Assembly: GCA_020831805.1 (NCBI GenBank)
Contig: JAFIFX010000002.1
Span: 186,001-250,000 of the forward strand
Origin: Planctomycetota bacterium
GTDB taxonomy: Bacteria; Planctomycetota; Phycisphaerae; Phycisphaerales; UBA1924
Direction: 5' to 3'
Length of the DNA: 64,000 nt
Positions 37,068 through 45,175 of this stretch are shown in pieces (the first letter of the stretch is position 1; each line of letters begins with the position of its first letter). A model generated the notes under the pieces. That model was given only the letters and a program-made list of their open reading frames with translations, did no database searches and had not been told where the DNA came from. A program made the translations under genes and the position numbers.

Positions 37068-37787
37068 TTACTCCGTGTGTTTCTCTGCAGGTTTTTCCGC
37101 TGGTGGCTCTGTGGGGTGGGTGACGGGCGGGGGGCGTGGCGGGTTCCGGCGCCGGGTGTGTGATCGCAGGATCCACAGGATCAGGCGGTGCGAGGGCCAA
37201 TAGACGGCGGCGGGGTAGGCGAGCATCAGGAGAAGCAGGTACAGCCATGGCGGGATCGCGTCCTGGGGCTCCGTGGTGGGGCCGAAGACGCGGTTGATGT
37301 TGTCGTCGGGGTCGGTGATGAGAAAGCAGGCGGCCAGGATCGTCCAGGCGAAGAGGGTCTGGGCCCAGAGGGCGCGTTTGTCGTAGCCGAGTTTCCAGAC
37401 GAGCCAGAGCAGGATCCAGGGGATGAACAGGTGGTAGAGGGACAGGAGGCGGAGGTGGAGTTCGAGTGCGGGATTGAACATGTAGGCGGTCAGGCCGGTG
37501 ACCGATCCGCTTGCGGTGAGCAGGCCGAAGAGAAAGTCGACGGACCAGAGCATCTCGAGGACGCCGACGGAGAGGAACTGCATGGAGGCGAGCAGGGGCA
37601 GCCGCAGCCAGATGGTCGGCACGGTGGTCAGCAGTGCGACATTGGAGAACCAGAGGAAGTTTTCGAGGCCGTGGCCGACGGTGTAGAAGGGGATGAGCAG
37701 GATGACGAAGGCGGTGTAGCCGATGCGGAACCAGAGCGGGATGGGGTTGGTGTGGTCCCTCACCGCTGACTTTACCCCGCGTGGCAT
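37068..37787 (-). CDS. conserved integral membrane protein
   Basis: This 239-residue protein has six or seven hydrophobic helices (WFRIGYTAFVILLIPFYTVG, NFLWFSNVALLTTVPTIWL, RLLSLYHLFIPWILLWLVW, LYLLLLMLAYPAAVYW) and a Pro/Lys-rich end. The LWFSN, FNP and SLYHLFIP motifs recall a widespread bacterial membrane protein family of unknown function. It stands alone between rnc (convergent) and the FtsK-like gene. Confidence 0.75.
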   Translation of the reverse strand: MPRGVKSAVRDHTNPIPLWFRIGYTAFVILLIPFYTVGHGLENFLWFSNVALLTTVPTIWLRLPLLASMQFLSVGVLEMLWSVDFLFGLLTASGSVTGLTAYMFNPALELHLRLLSLYHLFIPWILLWLVWKLGYDKRALWAQTLFAWTILAACFLITDPDDNINRVFGPTTEPQDAIPPWLYLLLLMLAYPAAVYWPSHRLILWILRSHTRRRNPPRPPPVTHPTEPPAEKPAEKHTE

Positions 37788-37866
37788 GGGGAGGATTGTG
37801 GTGGTGTTGCGTGGCGGTGGCGGGCCGGGTTCGGTCGGGCCTGGGGGCGCCCGGTTCGGGTGCGGG

Positions 37867-40800
37867 CTATCCGCGGAGGGCCTCGCCGGCGCGTGCGGCG
37901 GTTTCAGGGTCGGGCAGGTCGATGGGGCGGAACTTGACGATCGTGCCGGACTCGTCGTCGGCGAGCAGGGCGCGGTTGGGGCCGAGGTTGGCGGCGGCGG
38001 ATGAGTCGATCAGGGCGGCCGAGTCGGACGCGCCCATCTGCATCAGGGCGCGCAGGCCGAACTCGCGGACGGTGGCGCGTTCGACGGCGCGTTCGAGATT
38101 GGTCAGCGTGTCGCACCAGGTGAGGGTCCACACGCCGACATTGGGCCCCTCGCGGAGGATGTGGGCGAGCTGCTTGTCCGCGGCGGGGCCGGCGTCCTCA
38201 TCGAGAGAGAACGAGTAGTCCTCGCTTTTGCGCAGGTCGCGCAGCCGGTGCAGGCCGGCGAGGACCAGGATGACCGGTGGTTGGGCGGGCTGGTCCTGGC
38301 GTTCGGTGACGAGGGCGTCGAGTTCGGCCACGATCGACGCGGCGTCGCGGTGGTTGGCGGCGCGGGCCTGGACGCCGGCGGCGGCGACGGCCTGGGCGAG
38401 GCGTCCGGCCAGGGAATCGTCCTCGGGCGTCGAGTCGATGACGAAGGCGCGGGCGTTGGGCGACGAGGCGGCGGTGATGACCGCGCTGGCGAGCATGCCC
38501 AGGGCCGGTTCGGGCTGGGGCCCGATGATCAGGAGGTTCGCGCCGGAGCGTTTGCGCAGCGCGGCGGACACGGGCGGGGCGATGGCGACGGGGTCGCCGA
38601 GCAGAACACGCGGGACCGAGCGGTCGGGGACGGCCTGCGCGAAGGCCTTGGCGCTGGTGTCCAGCCGGGCGGGGGCGTTGCCTTCGAAGACGACGGGCTC
38701 GGGCAGCGGGCGCGGCGGCTCGGGCAGGCGTGCGATCTGGGCGTCGCGGTCGGTGTCGGGCAGCCAGGCGGTCTGGAAGGGGCTGTTGCCCTCGACGAGG
38801 CCCCCGGCGTCGTTGTAGATGGCTTCGCCGGGGCGGGAGAGGAGGCGGGCGGCGTTGTTGTCCTCGCCGAGGATGAGGTAGGAGTCGGCCTCGGAGCATT
38901 GCAGGGCGATGCGGACGCCCATCTGGCCGAGCGTGGAGCGGGCGAGGGAATAGGCGCCGCTGAGGGTCTGCGAGCCGAGGACGACATGCACGCCGAAGGC
39001 GCGGCCCTGGCGGACGAGGCGGTCGAGCAAAAGCGAGGCGTCGGAGGCGACCTCGTCATCGGAGACGAAGAACTCCTGGAACTCGTCGATGAGGAGGAGG
39101 ATGCGGGGCAGGGGGTTGTCGGGGGCCATCTTGCGGGCGGCGGCGAGGTCCTGGGCGCCGAGCTTGCGGAAGAGTTCGCCGCGGGTGGTGAGTTCGTCGT
39201 CGAGGCGTTGGAGGACGGAGAGGCCGAACTCGCGGTCGGACTCGATGGCGACGGCGCGGACATGGGGGACGCGGCCGTGGGTGTAGGCCTTGAACTCGAC
39301 GCCCTTTTTGAAGTCGATGAGGTAGAGGTTGAGCTCGTCGGGGCTGTGCCAGAGGGCGGCGGCCGTGATCATGACATGGAGCAGGGTCGATTTGCCCGAG
39401 CCGGTGCGTCCGGCGATCAGGGCGTGCTGTCGGGTGCCGCTGCCGAGGCGGAGCTGCTGGATCTTCTGAGCGCCGCTGCGGCCGAGGGGGATGGCCAGTT
39501 CGGTCGAGGCGGACCGTGTCCAGCGTTCGTCATCGTTCGGGGCGAGGCGTGCGAAGGGGACCTCGACGCGGCCGGCGTCGTCAGCGGCCTGGGCGGTGCG
39601 GTCGAGGATCTTCGCGGCCAGGGCGTCGTCGGGCGGGGCGGCGAGGGTGAGCGTGGTTTCGTCGAGGCGCGGGTCTTCGGCGCGGACGGCGCCCTTGCGG
39701 GCGGTCAGGCGGACGCTGTGCTCGGCGAGGACATCCCTGGTCAGGGCGGGGGGGAGTTTGGCGCTCAGGTCGCCGGCGAGCAGGGCGTAGACGCCGCAGC
39801 GGGGGCCGGAATCGAGGATGCTGGCGAGGCGCTGGGCGCCGGTCTCGGTGAGGGCCTGGTGGAGGTCGGCGATGACGACGAAGCGGTAGGGTTCGGCGAT
39901 CTCGCCGGCGGCCTGGTTGTAGTCTTCGATGGTGGCGTAGTCGGCGCGGAGGTATTTCTGGATGACCGTCTGCATGTGCTCGGTCAGGTCGGCGAGCTGG
40001 CGTTCGATCTGGGCGGGTTCGGACCAGATGCGCAGGCCGACGGGGGAGGGTTCGCGGTCGGCCAGGCGCATGAAGCCGGCGAAGGACTGGCCCAGGCCGA
40101 CGGGGTCGGCCATGGTGAAGCGGACCTTGCCGGCGGGGAACGAGCCGAGGATGCGGAGCATGAACGCGCGCAGGGCGGCGAGGGTGGCGTCGCGGTGGTC
40201 GGCATCGTGGTCGATGACCAGCGCGTCGGGGCCGGGCAGGGTGAGCACGAGCGGGCCGCGCAGGCGTTCAGGCAGGCCGGCGGCGGCGCGGGCCTCGTCC
40301 TCGAGGGCGCCGAGGCGCGCGGTCAGGTCGACTTCGTACACGCCGAAGGGAACCACGCCGGGCATGGCGGTCGGGTGCGGGCGGCCGAGCCAGGCGGGGT
40401 CGTCCCAGGGCGGGGCGGCGGCCTCGGCGCTGTCGGCGGTGCGGGCGAGCGTGTCGAGGGAGGTGATGCGCGTGCGCTCGAGCGCGGCGAGGGTGTCGCG
40501 TCGGATCGTGGCCATGGCCTCGTCGGCGGCGCGGACGGTCTCGGCGTGGCTGGATTCGGTCGCGGCGGTCTTTTCTTCGGCGGCGGATTCGGCCTTGGCG
40601 GTCTGCTCGGTCTCCCAGCGGGCGACCTCGGCGAGGTCGGCGTCGCGGCGTTGGTCGAGTTCGGCGATGCGGGCCGAGGCGGTCTGTTCGGCGGTGCGGA
40701 CGGCCTCGCCGGCGGTACGCTCGCCGGCCTTGATGATGGTCTTGCTGCCGCGCGAGGCGTGCTCGGATTCGCGGTCGCGTTTGGCGGCGAGTTCGGCGAG

Positions 40801-41565
40801 GGTCTCTTCGCGCGTGCGTGCGGCGTGGGCCATGACATCCTCGGCCAGGCGCCGGGCCGCGGTGATGCGGTCGCGGGCCTCGGCGCCGAGCCGGAAGGTG
40901 GCGGACTTGCCGCGGAGGGCTTTGAGGGCCCCGCCCTTCTGCACGGCGAGGACGGCCTGGGCGGCCGCGTCGCGGGCGCGTGCGAGCGATTCGAGGGTGG
41001 CGTCCTCGGCGCGGGATTCGGGCGTCTCTGGGGCCTCGGCGACGCGGGCGGCGCTGGTGGGGCCGAGCGCGCGGATCAGCAGGGCCTCGAGGGTGTCGAG
41101 TTCCTGGGTGATGGGCGCGACCTGGCCGCGGGTTTCCTCGTATTCGCGCCGGGCCTTGGGCGCGTTGGACTCGTAGACGGTGTCGGCCAGCCAGCGGGCC
41201 TCATCGCGGTCGGACTTGGCTTTGGAGACCTTGCGGTCGAGTTCGGCCTTGGCTTTGGCGATGGTGTCGGATTTTTCCTTGCGGACGGGTTCGACGCGGG
41301 CGGCGTGCTTGTCGGCGATCTGGGTTCGGGCTTCCTCGGCCTGGCGGCGGATGCTGGTGAGCGTGGATTCGCGGTCGGCCTGGGCTTCGCGGAGGGCGCG
41401 GTCGCGGGCCGCGTCGGCCTCGGCGTGGGCGGTGCGGTGGGCTTCCGCGGCGGCGCGGAGCGTGGCGGCGGCGGTGTCGAGGGTTTCGCGCAGGGCGGCC
41501 AGCGCGTCCGCCTGGGCCTCGTGCCCGGGGGCGGGCGTCGTGTTGGTGGCTTGGGGTTCGGTCAT
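37867..41565 (-). CDS. FtsK/SpoIIIE-type ATPase of a type VII secretion-like cluster (EssC-like)
   Basis: This 1232-residue protein has an Ala/Glu/Arg-rich coiled coil at about residues 15-380. It is followed by three P-loop modules. The first (about 440-650) lacks Walker A. The second (about 690-950) is canonical, with GRTGSGKST (about 717-726), LYLIDFKKGVEF and LLLIDEFQEFF (about 826). The third (about 1010-1232) has GPQPEPALGM in place of Walker A. Three tandem FtsK modules is the EssC/EccC layout, where the ATPase drives WXG100 export. No membrane helices are evident, unlike classical EssC. Directly upstream are three small helical genes, one WXG100-like. No other type VII component is in the window. 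Confidence 0.85.
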   Translation of the reverse strand: MTEPQATNTTPAPGHEAQADALAALRETLDTAAATLRAAAEAHRTAHAEADAARDRALREAQADRESTLTSIRRQAEEARTQIADKHAARVEPVRKEKSDTIAKAKAELDRKVSKAKSDRDEARWLADTVYESNAPKARREYEETRGQVAPITQELDTLEALLIRALGPTSAARVAEAPETPESRAEDATLESLARARDAAAQAVLAVQKGGALKALRGKSATFRLGAEARDRITAARRLAEDVMAHAARTREETLAELAAKRDRESEHASRGSKTIIKAGERTAGEAVRTAEQTASARIAELDQRRDADLAEVARWETEQTAKAESAAEEKTAATESSHAETVRAADEAMATIRRDTLAALERTRITSLDTLARTADSAEAAAPPWDDPAWLGRPHPTAMPGVVPFGVYEVDLTARLGALEDEARAAAGLPERLRGPLVLTLPGPDALVIDHDADHRDATLAALRAFMLRILGSFPAGKVRFTMADPVGLGQSFAGFMRLADREPSPVGLRIWSEPAQIERQLADLTEHMQTVIQKYLRADYATIEDYNQAAGEIAEPYRFVVIADLHQALTETGAQRLASILDSGPRCGVYALLAGDLSAKLPPALTRDVLAEHSVRLTARKGAVRAEDPRLDETTLTLAAPPDDALAAKILDRTAQAADDAGRVEVPFARLAPNDDERWTRSASTELAIPLGRSGAQKIQQLRLGSGTRQHALIAGRTGSGKSTLLHVMITAAALWHSPDELNLYLIDFKKGVEFKAYTHGRVPHVRAVAIESDREFGLSVLQRLDDELTTRGELFRKLGAQDLAAARKMAPDNPLPRILLLIDEFQEFFVSDDEVASDASLLLDRLVRQGRAFGVHVVLGSQTLSGAYSLARSTLGQMGVRIALQCSEADSYLILGEDNNAARLLSRPGEAIYNDAGGLVEGNSPFQTAWLPDTDRDAQIARLPEPPRPLPEPVVFEGNAPARLDTSAKAFAQAVPDRSVPRVLLGDPVAIAPPVSAALRKRSGANLLIIGPQPEPALGMLASAVITAASSPNARAFVIDSTPEDDSLAGRLAQAVAAAGVQARAANHRDAASIVAELDALVTERQDQPAQPPVILVLAGLHRLRDLRKSEDYSFSLDEDAGPAADKQLAHILREGPNVGVWTLTWCDTLTNLERAVERATVREFGLRALMQMGASDSAALIDSSAAANLGPNRALLADDESGTIVKFRPIDLPDPETAARAGEALRG

Positions 41566-41581
41566 GGGCGCTGTGGTTGGA

Positions 41582-41794
41582 TCATTCGCAGGCGCGTTGG
41601 GCCTCGTCGGCGGCGGCCTTGAGCCGCTCCATCGCTTCGAGGGCCTGGCGGGCGGCGGGGTCGACCGGGGCGATGAACTCGTCCTCGAAGCGTTGGGCGG
41701 TCCGGTCGTCCCAGGACTGGCGGCACTCGCGCCACTGGCGCCAGAGGGCGCGGACGCTGTCGGTGAGCATGCCGCTGCCGCCGCCGAGGCTCAT
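41582..41794 (-). CDS. small helical Trp-rich protein of the type VII-like cluster
   Basis: This 70-residue protein (MSLGGGSGMLTDSVRALWRQ..., then FEDEFIAPVDPAARQALEAM) is helical and has three Trp residues near 18, 21 and 28. Its ATG overlaps the stop of the preceding gene (ATGA) and the EssC-like gene begins 16 bases after its stop. It may be a WXG100-related or adaptor protein; the family is not certain. Confidence 0.7.
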   Translation of the reverse strand: MSLGGGSGMLTDSVRALWRQWRECRQSWDDRTAQRFEDEFIAPVDPAARQALEAMERLKAAADEAQRACE

Positions 41795-42342
41795 TGGTCG
41801 GTTCCTTCGCCGGGCGGGTCGATGGACGGCGCGTCGTTGGGTGCGGCGGGGCGGTCGTCCTCCGGCTTGCGCTCGGCGGCGGCGTAGGCGTCGAGCGCGG
41901 CGATGGCCTTGTCGAGCGTGGCGACGGCGGCGGGGATCCGTGCGCGGACGACCGTGGCCATGGGCTGGACCGCGGTGCGGTAGGTCTCGATGGCCTTTTC
42001 GAGCTGGCGGATGTGGCGCTGGGTATGGGCGTGCTTGTCCTCGGCCTCCTTGACGGCGCGTTTGGCGGCCTCGTAGGCCTTGCGGGCGTCGACGGAGGGG
42101 CGGGCGTCCTTGCCGGCGGTCTGCTGGATGAGCTTGGTGTTGGCGCGGACGGCCAGCTCGGAGCGGAGGCGGATCTCGCGTTTCCAGTGTGGCAGGCGGT
42201 CGCGGCGGAGGGTCTCGAGGATCTTCATCGCGCCCGATCCCTCGCTGACGAGCGCGGTGTTGGCGTCCTCCGCGAAGCGGATCAGCGCGGGGCGGAAGCG
42301 GCGCAGGGCCTCGGTGTCATGGACGCGTGCCTGTTCGGACAT
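41791..42342 (-). CDS. helical protein of the type VII-like cluster
   Basis: This 183-residue protein is almost all alpha-helical: FRPALIRFAEDANTALVSEG, HWKREIRLRSELAVRANTKL and a long coiled-coil KAYEAAKRAVKEAEDKHAHT. An acidic Pro-rich end follows. It overlaps the next gene by 4 bases and begins 5 bases after the WXG100-like gene's stop. It is probably a secreted or chaperone-like component; no named family is recognised. The open frame continues upstream to 42723 only as a shadow. Confidence 0.75.
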   Translation of the reverse strand: MSEQARVHDTEALRRFRPALIRFAEDANTALVSEGSGAMKILETLRRDRLPHWKREIRLRSELAVRANTKLIQQTAGKDARPSVDARKAYEAAKRAVKEAEDKHAHTQRHIRQLEKAIETYRTAVQPMATVVRARIPAAVATLDKAIAALDAYAAAERKPEDDRPAAPNDAPSIDPPGEGTDQ

Positions 42343-42347
42343 GGTGG

Positions 42348-42620
42348 TCAGCGTTGGCGGAGGTATTCCTCGAGCCGGTCGGCCTTGCGGAGCAGGAAGG
42401 GGACCTGCTCCTCGACGGCCTCGTTGAAGCGGGCGATCTGGCGCATGGTCTGCTCGAACTCGTTGACGAACTTGGCGTGCTCCTGGTCGCGCCAGGTCTG
42501 GCCGAGGCTGGTCATCTGGCCGTTGAGCTGGGCCATCTGCTGGCCGAGCCCGGCGCTGAAGCGTTTGAGGAGCTGGGCGAAGCGGCGGATTTCCTCGGGG
42601 TCGGCGACGGCTTTGGCCAT
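42348..42620 (-). CDS. WXG100-like small helical protein
   Basis: This 90-residue protein has two predicted helices and a central Trp43-Arg-Asp turn in GQTWRDQEHAKFVNEFEQTM, replacing Trp-x-Gly. Length, helix-turn-helix hairpin and Trp position fit WXG100/ESAT-6-like proteins exported by type VII systems. It is the first gene of the cluster (minus strand), followed by two small helical proteins and the EssC-like ATPase. AGGA lies 14 bases before the ATG. Confidence 0.8.
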   Translation of the reverse strand: MAKAVADPEEIRRFAQLLKRFSAGLGQQMAQLNGQMTSLGQTWRDQEHAKFVNEFEQTMRQIARFNEAVEEQVPFLLRKADRLEEYLRQR

Positions 42621-42715
42621 GGGTGGTGTATTCCTCGGAAGAGTGTACAGGGTTGCTGCGGCCGTGGGTCGGAACTATTCGGATGATTCGAGCGCTGGGT
42701 TGCAGCCGAGCGGTT

Positions 42716-44128
42716 TCATCCATCTTTCTCGGGCAGACCGATTTGTTTCAGGCCGAGGATCAGCCATGCAAGCATGACGACGGACACGCCGGCGAGGACG
42801 GGGAGCGGGCCGTACTGCGCAATGAGCGGTAGGGAGGCCGCGGTGAATAGGCCTCCGCCGACAATCGGCTCAAAGAGGAGCTGTTTGTATCCGAACGCGT
42901 TCATCGCGCCGGTCTTGTCCTGTGGATCACTCATGCGGACAAGCAGGAGTCCGACAACGGTCATGCCCATGCCCTGGCCGAAGTTGGCCAGTCCGTTCTG
43001 CATCCAGTTCTCTGGGAACATTTTCGGGGCCAGCACGAGCAGGCCGAAGAGATTCCATCCTATTCCGGCGGTGCACAGCAGCAGGAATGGCCAGAAGTGG
43101 TTGCCGAGTGCCGCCAGCGACAGCGTGGCCATCGCGGCGACGATCAGCAGATCAAGCGCGGCGCCCGAGACGCGGTTGACCAGCCGGCGGTCGATGTGGC
43201 GTTCGGCCCCGACCCTGGTGATGCCAAGTTGAACGATGAAGCCACCGATCATGGCAAGGGGGAAGAGCGGGATATGTCGCATGAGTTCGGGCCAGCCCAT
43301 GGGGACGAGCAGTTCCGACTCGAGGAAAACGAGTGCACGGAGTATCAGCCACCCGATCGCGATCGAAAGTCCGATCAGGCCGAGGTGGATGGACAGGGGC
43401 TCGATGCTTCGGTCGCGGTATCGCGAGGGCGGACGGGTTTTCTCGCGGCTGTCGTGCTCACCGGTGTCATCGTTGTTCTCGTCGGGCTCATCCGGTTCGG
43501 GAATGTGGTTGCGTGCCACGCCCCAGTTGATCAGAATGGTTCCGAGTAAGACGCCAGCGACCACGCCGATCGTGGCGATGGCCAAGGCCAGGTCCGCGCC
43601 GTCCTCGAAGCCCAGTTCGCGGAAGGTTCCGCTCAGTCCGGCGGCGGTGCCGTGTCCGCCCTCGAATCCGATTTCGATCAATGCACCGGCCATCGGGTCG
43701 GTGCTCCAAATGGGTGTGAGGAGAAGCACGGTTAGGCCGATGCCGATGACATACTGGCCCCATGCGAGCGTCTGGCCATGCATGACCATCGGCCCTGCTC
43801 TTTTCCAGATCTGGGCCGGCTTGGGTAATGTCTTGCCGAGGAACAGCCCTGCAAAGACGACGCTGATAAGAAGGCCCGGCGCCGCGGACCAGATTTCGAG
43901 GATGCGTTCGGGCCAGACCCCGTCGGCGAGTGTCGCATCTTCACCCGCGATCCTGCCCGCCGCGCGCCCAAGGACTTGCTCGCCGAGGAAAAGGGCCAAG
44001 ATCCCACCGATCAGCGAACTCGGAATATAGAAGCGCCGGAACGTTCTGATATGGTTGCGGATCTGCTTGCCGGTCACCAGCATCAGTCCGATCAGGATTG
44101 TTGCGACGAAGACGTCTTCGAGCTGCAT
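42716..44128 (-). CDS. GltS-like sodium:glutamate symporter
   Basis: This 470-residue permease belongs to the GltS (ESS) family. SSLIGGILALFLG is an early helix, GFEGGHGTAAGL and NFGQGMGMTVVGLLL are the two inverted-repeat signature loops and IGGFIVQLGITRVG is a late helix. About ten or eleven helices are split by a charged loop (EPDEPDENNDDTGEHDSREKTRPPSRYRDR). ATG 44128 has AAAGGA upstream. Base composition is lower in G+C than its neighbours and it contains an ACGT site, which hints at transfer. The substrate may differ from glutamate. Confidence 0.88.
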   Translation of the reverse strand: MQLEDVFVATILIGLMLVTGKQIRNHIRTFRRFYIPSSLIGGILALFLGEQVLGRAAGRIAGEDATLADGVWPERILEIWSAAPGLLISVVFAGLFLGKTLPKPAQIWKRAGPMVMHGQTLAWGQYVIGIGLTVLLLTPIWSTDPMAGALIEIGFEGGHGTAAGLSGTFRELGFEDGADLALAIATIGVVAGVLLGTILINWGVARNHIPEPDEPDENNDDTGEHDSREKTRPPSRYRDRSIEPLSIHLGLIGLSIAIGWLILRALVFLESELLVPMGWPELMRHIPLFPLAMIGGFIVQLGITRVGAERHIDRRLVNRVSGAALDLLIVAAMATLSLAALGNHFWPFLLLCTAGIGWNLFGLLVLAPKMFPENWMQNGLANFGQGMGMTVVGLLLVRMSDPQDKTGAMNAFGYKQLLFEPIVGGGLFTAASLPLIAQYGPLPVLAGVSVVMLAWLILGLKQIGLPEKDG

Positions 44129-44249
44129 GCTCGTCCTTTCCGGTCTGCAACAGTTCATGCTATGCGCTCGAAGCGATGCTTACATGTGCCGCTCCCGCGT
44201 GCGCGGTGGTCGGGGGAATGTTCGGATCGGGTGAGACTGAAGCGCACAG

Positions 44250-44278
44250 AAAAGGGGGCGACGCCATCGCGTCGCCCC
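44250..44278 (-). terminator. Rho-independent terminator of the PEP-CTERM gene
   Basis: GGGGCGACGC (44255-44264) pairs with GCGTCGCCCC (44269-44278). On the minus strand it continues into CTTTTC. It lies 30 bases after the stop. Confidence 0.85.
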
Positions 44279-44308
44279 TGACCGGTTCGAGCCGGGTTCT
44301 TGTTTCGT

Positions 44309-45019
44309 TCAGCGTTGACGCCGGGCGGCCAGTCCGGCCAGACCGAGCAGGGCGAGGGCGCCGGGGCCGGGGACATTGCGGAGGTGGAGGTTGTCGATCA
44401 TGAGGTCGAAGCGGGTGAAGGGATAGAAGGCTCCGTACTCGGCGCTGTGGATGACGATCTCGCCGACCCCGGACATCATGTCGGCGAAGGTCGCGCCGTC
44501 GGGCAGGATCCAGTTGCCGAGGTCGTCCTCGTTGCCGTACGCGCCCCAGCCCTCGGGCAGTTCGATGGCGTTGGGGTCGAAGACGGTGCTCATGGTGGTC
44601 CAGTCCTGGGCGAAGCCGGTGACGCGTCCGAGTTCGACATAGACCGAGGCGTAGGGGTAGAAATCGTGGTCGTAGTTGAAGTTGCGGAACTCGAGGATCA
44701 CGGGGCGGTTGTCGACCGGGTTGCCGAAGACGGTGATGGAGTTGGTCTGGATGTCCAGGCTGAACTCGAGCAGGTCGCCCTTGGCGGTGTAGTCGCCGAT
44801 CCAGTCGGGGTTGGAGTCGTTCCAGAACTCGAACCAGAACATGTCGGTGACGCCGGGGATGCGCAGGAAGGAGTTGCCGCCGCTGCCGGTCTGGACATGG
44901 GCGCCGCCGTTGCCGTGCCAGCCCTCAGGGCCGTTGCTGAAGTCGGTGAAGGCCACGGTCTGGGCCTGGGCGGCGGCGGCGAAGCCCGCCAGCAGTGCGA
45001 TGGATCCGATGCGGTTCAT
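44309..45019 (-). CDS. secreted PEP-CTERM protein
   Basis: This 236-residue protein has a signal peptide (MNRIGSIALLAGFAAAAQAQ). The middle is a jelly-roll/laminin-G-like beta domain (FTDFSNGPEGWHGNG, FEFWNDSNPDWIGDYTAKGD, EIVIHSAEYGAFYPFTRFDLMIDNLHL). The tail VPGPGALALLGLAGLAARRQR is PEP-CTERM-like. AGGAG precedes ATG 45019. The domain often occurs in carbohydrate-binding proteins; the ligand is unknown. A palindrome overlaps its promoter region. Confidence 0.88.
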   Translation of the reverse strand: MNRIGSIALLAGFAAAAQAQTVAFTDFSNGPEGWHGNGGAHVQTGSGGNSFLRIPGVTDMFWFEFWNDSNPDWIGDYTAKGDLLEFSLDIQTNSITVFGNPVDNRPVILEFRNFNYDHDFYPYASVYVELGRVTGFAQDWTTMSTVFDPNAIELPEGWGAYGNEDDLGNWILPDGATFADMMSGVGEIVIHSAEYGAFYPFTRFDLMIDNLHLRNVPGPGALALLGLAGLAARRQR

Positions 45020-45071
45020 GTCTCTTTCTCCTGTTAAATTGGCCCGGGGGTCGGCCGGGCTCTTGTTCGGA

Positions 45072-45086
45072 ACTGTTCAGAACAGT
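45072..45086. promoter_or_regulatory. 15-bp palindrome, operator-like
   Basis: ACTGTTC-A-GAACAGT is a perfect dyad. It lies between the divergent PEP-CTERM gene and the 45.1-kb hypothetical gene and touches a minus-strand GATACT box (45084-45089). It may bind a dimeric repressor. It resembles LexA-like half sites only superficially. Confidence 0.6.
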
Positions 45087-45175
45087 ATCATGGATGGCTC
45101 ATGCCCGCAAGAGTCCATCTGAAAAAAACGGTCGAGGTGCTGGCGGGCCCGGTTCGCGGGTATGGTGCCCGTTCC

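Noticed and set aside
38161..41622. A 1153-codon open frame on the + strand
   Set aside because: It is the complement of the EssC-like gene, Gly/Ala/Val-rich with no motifs. The minus-strand gene has a canonical ATPase domain.
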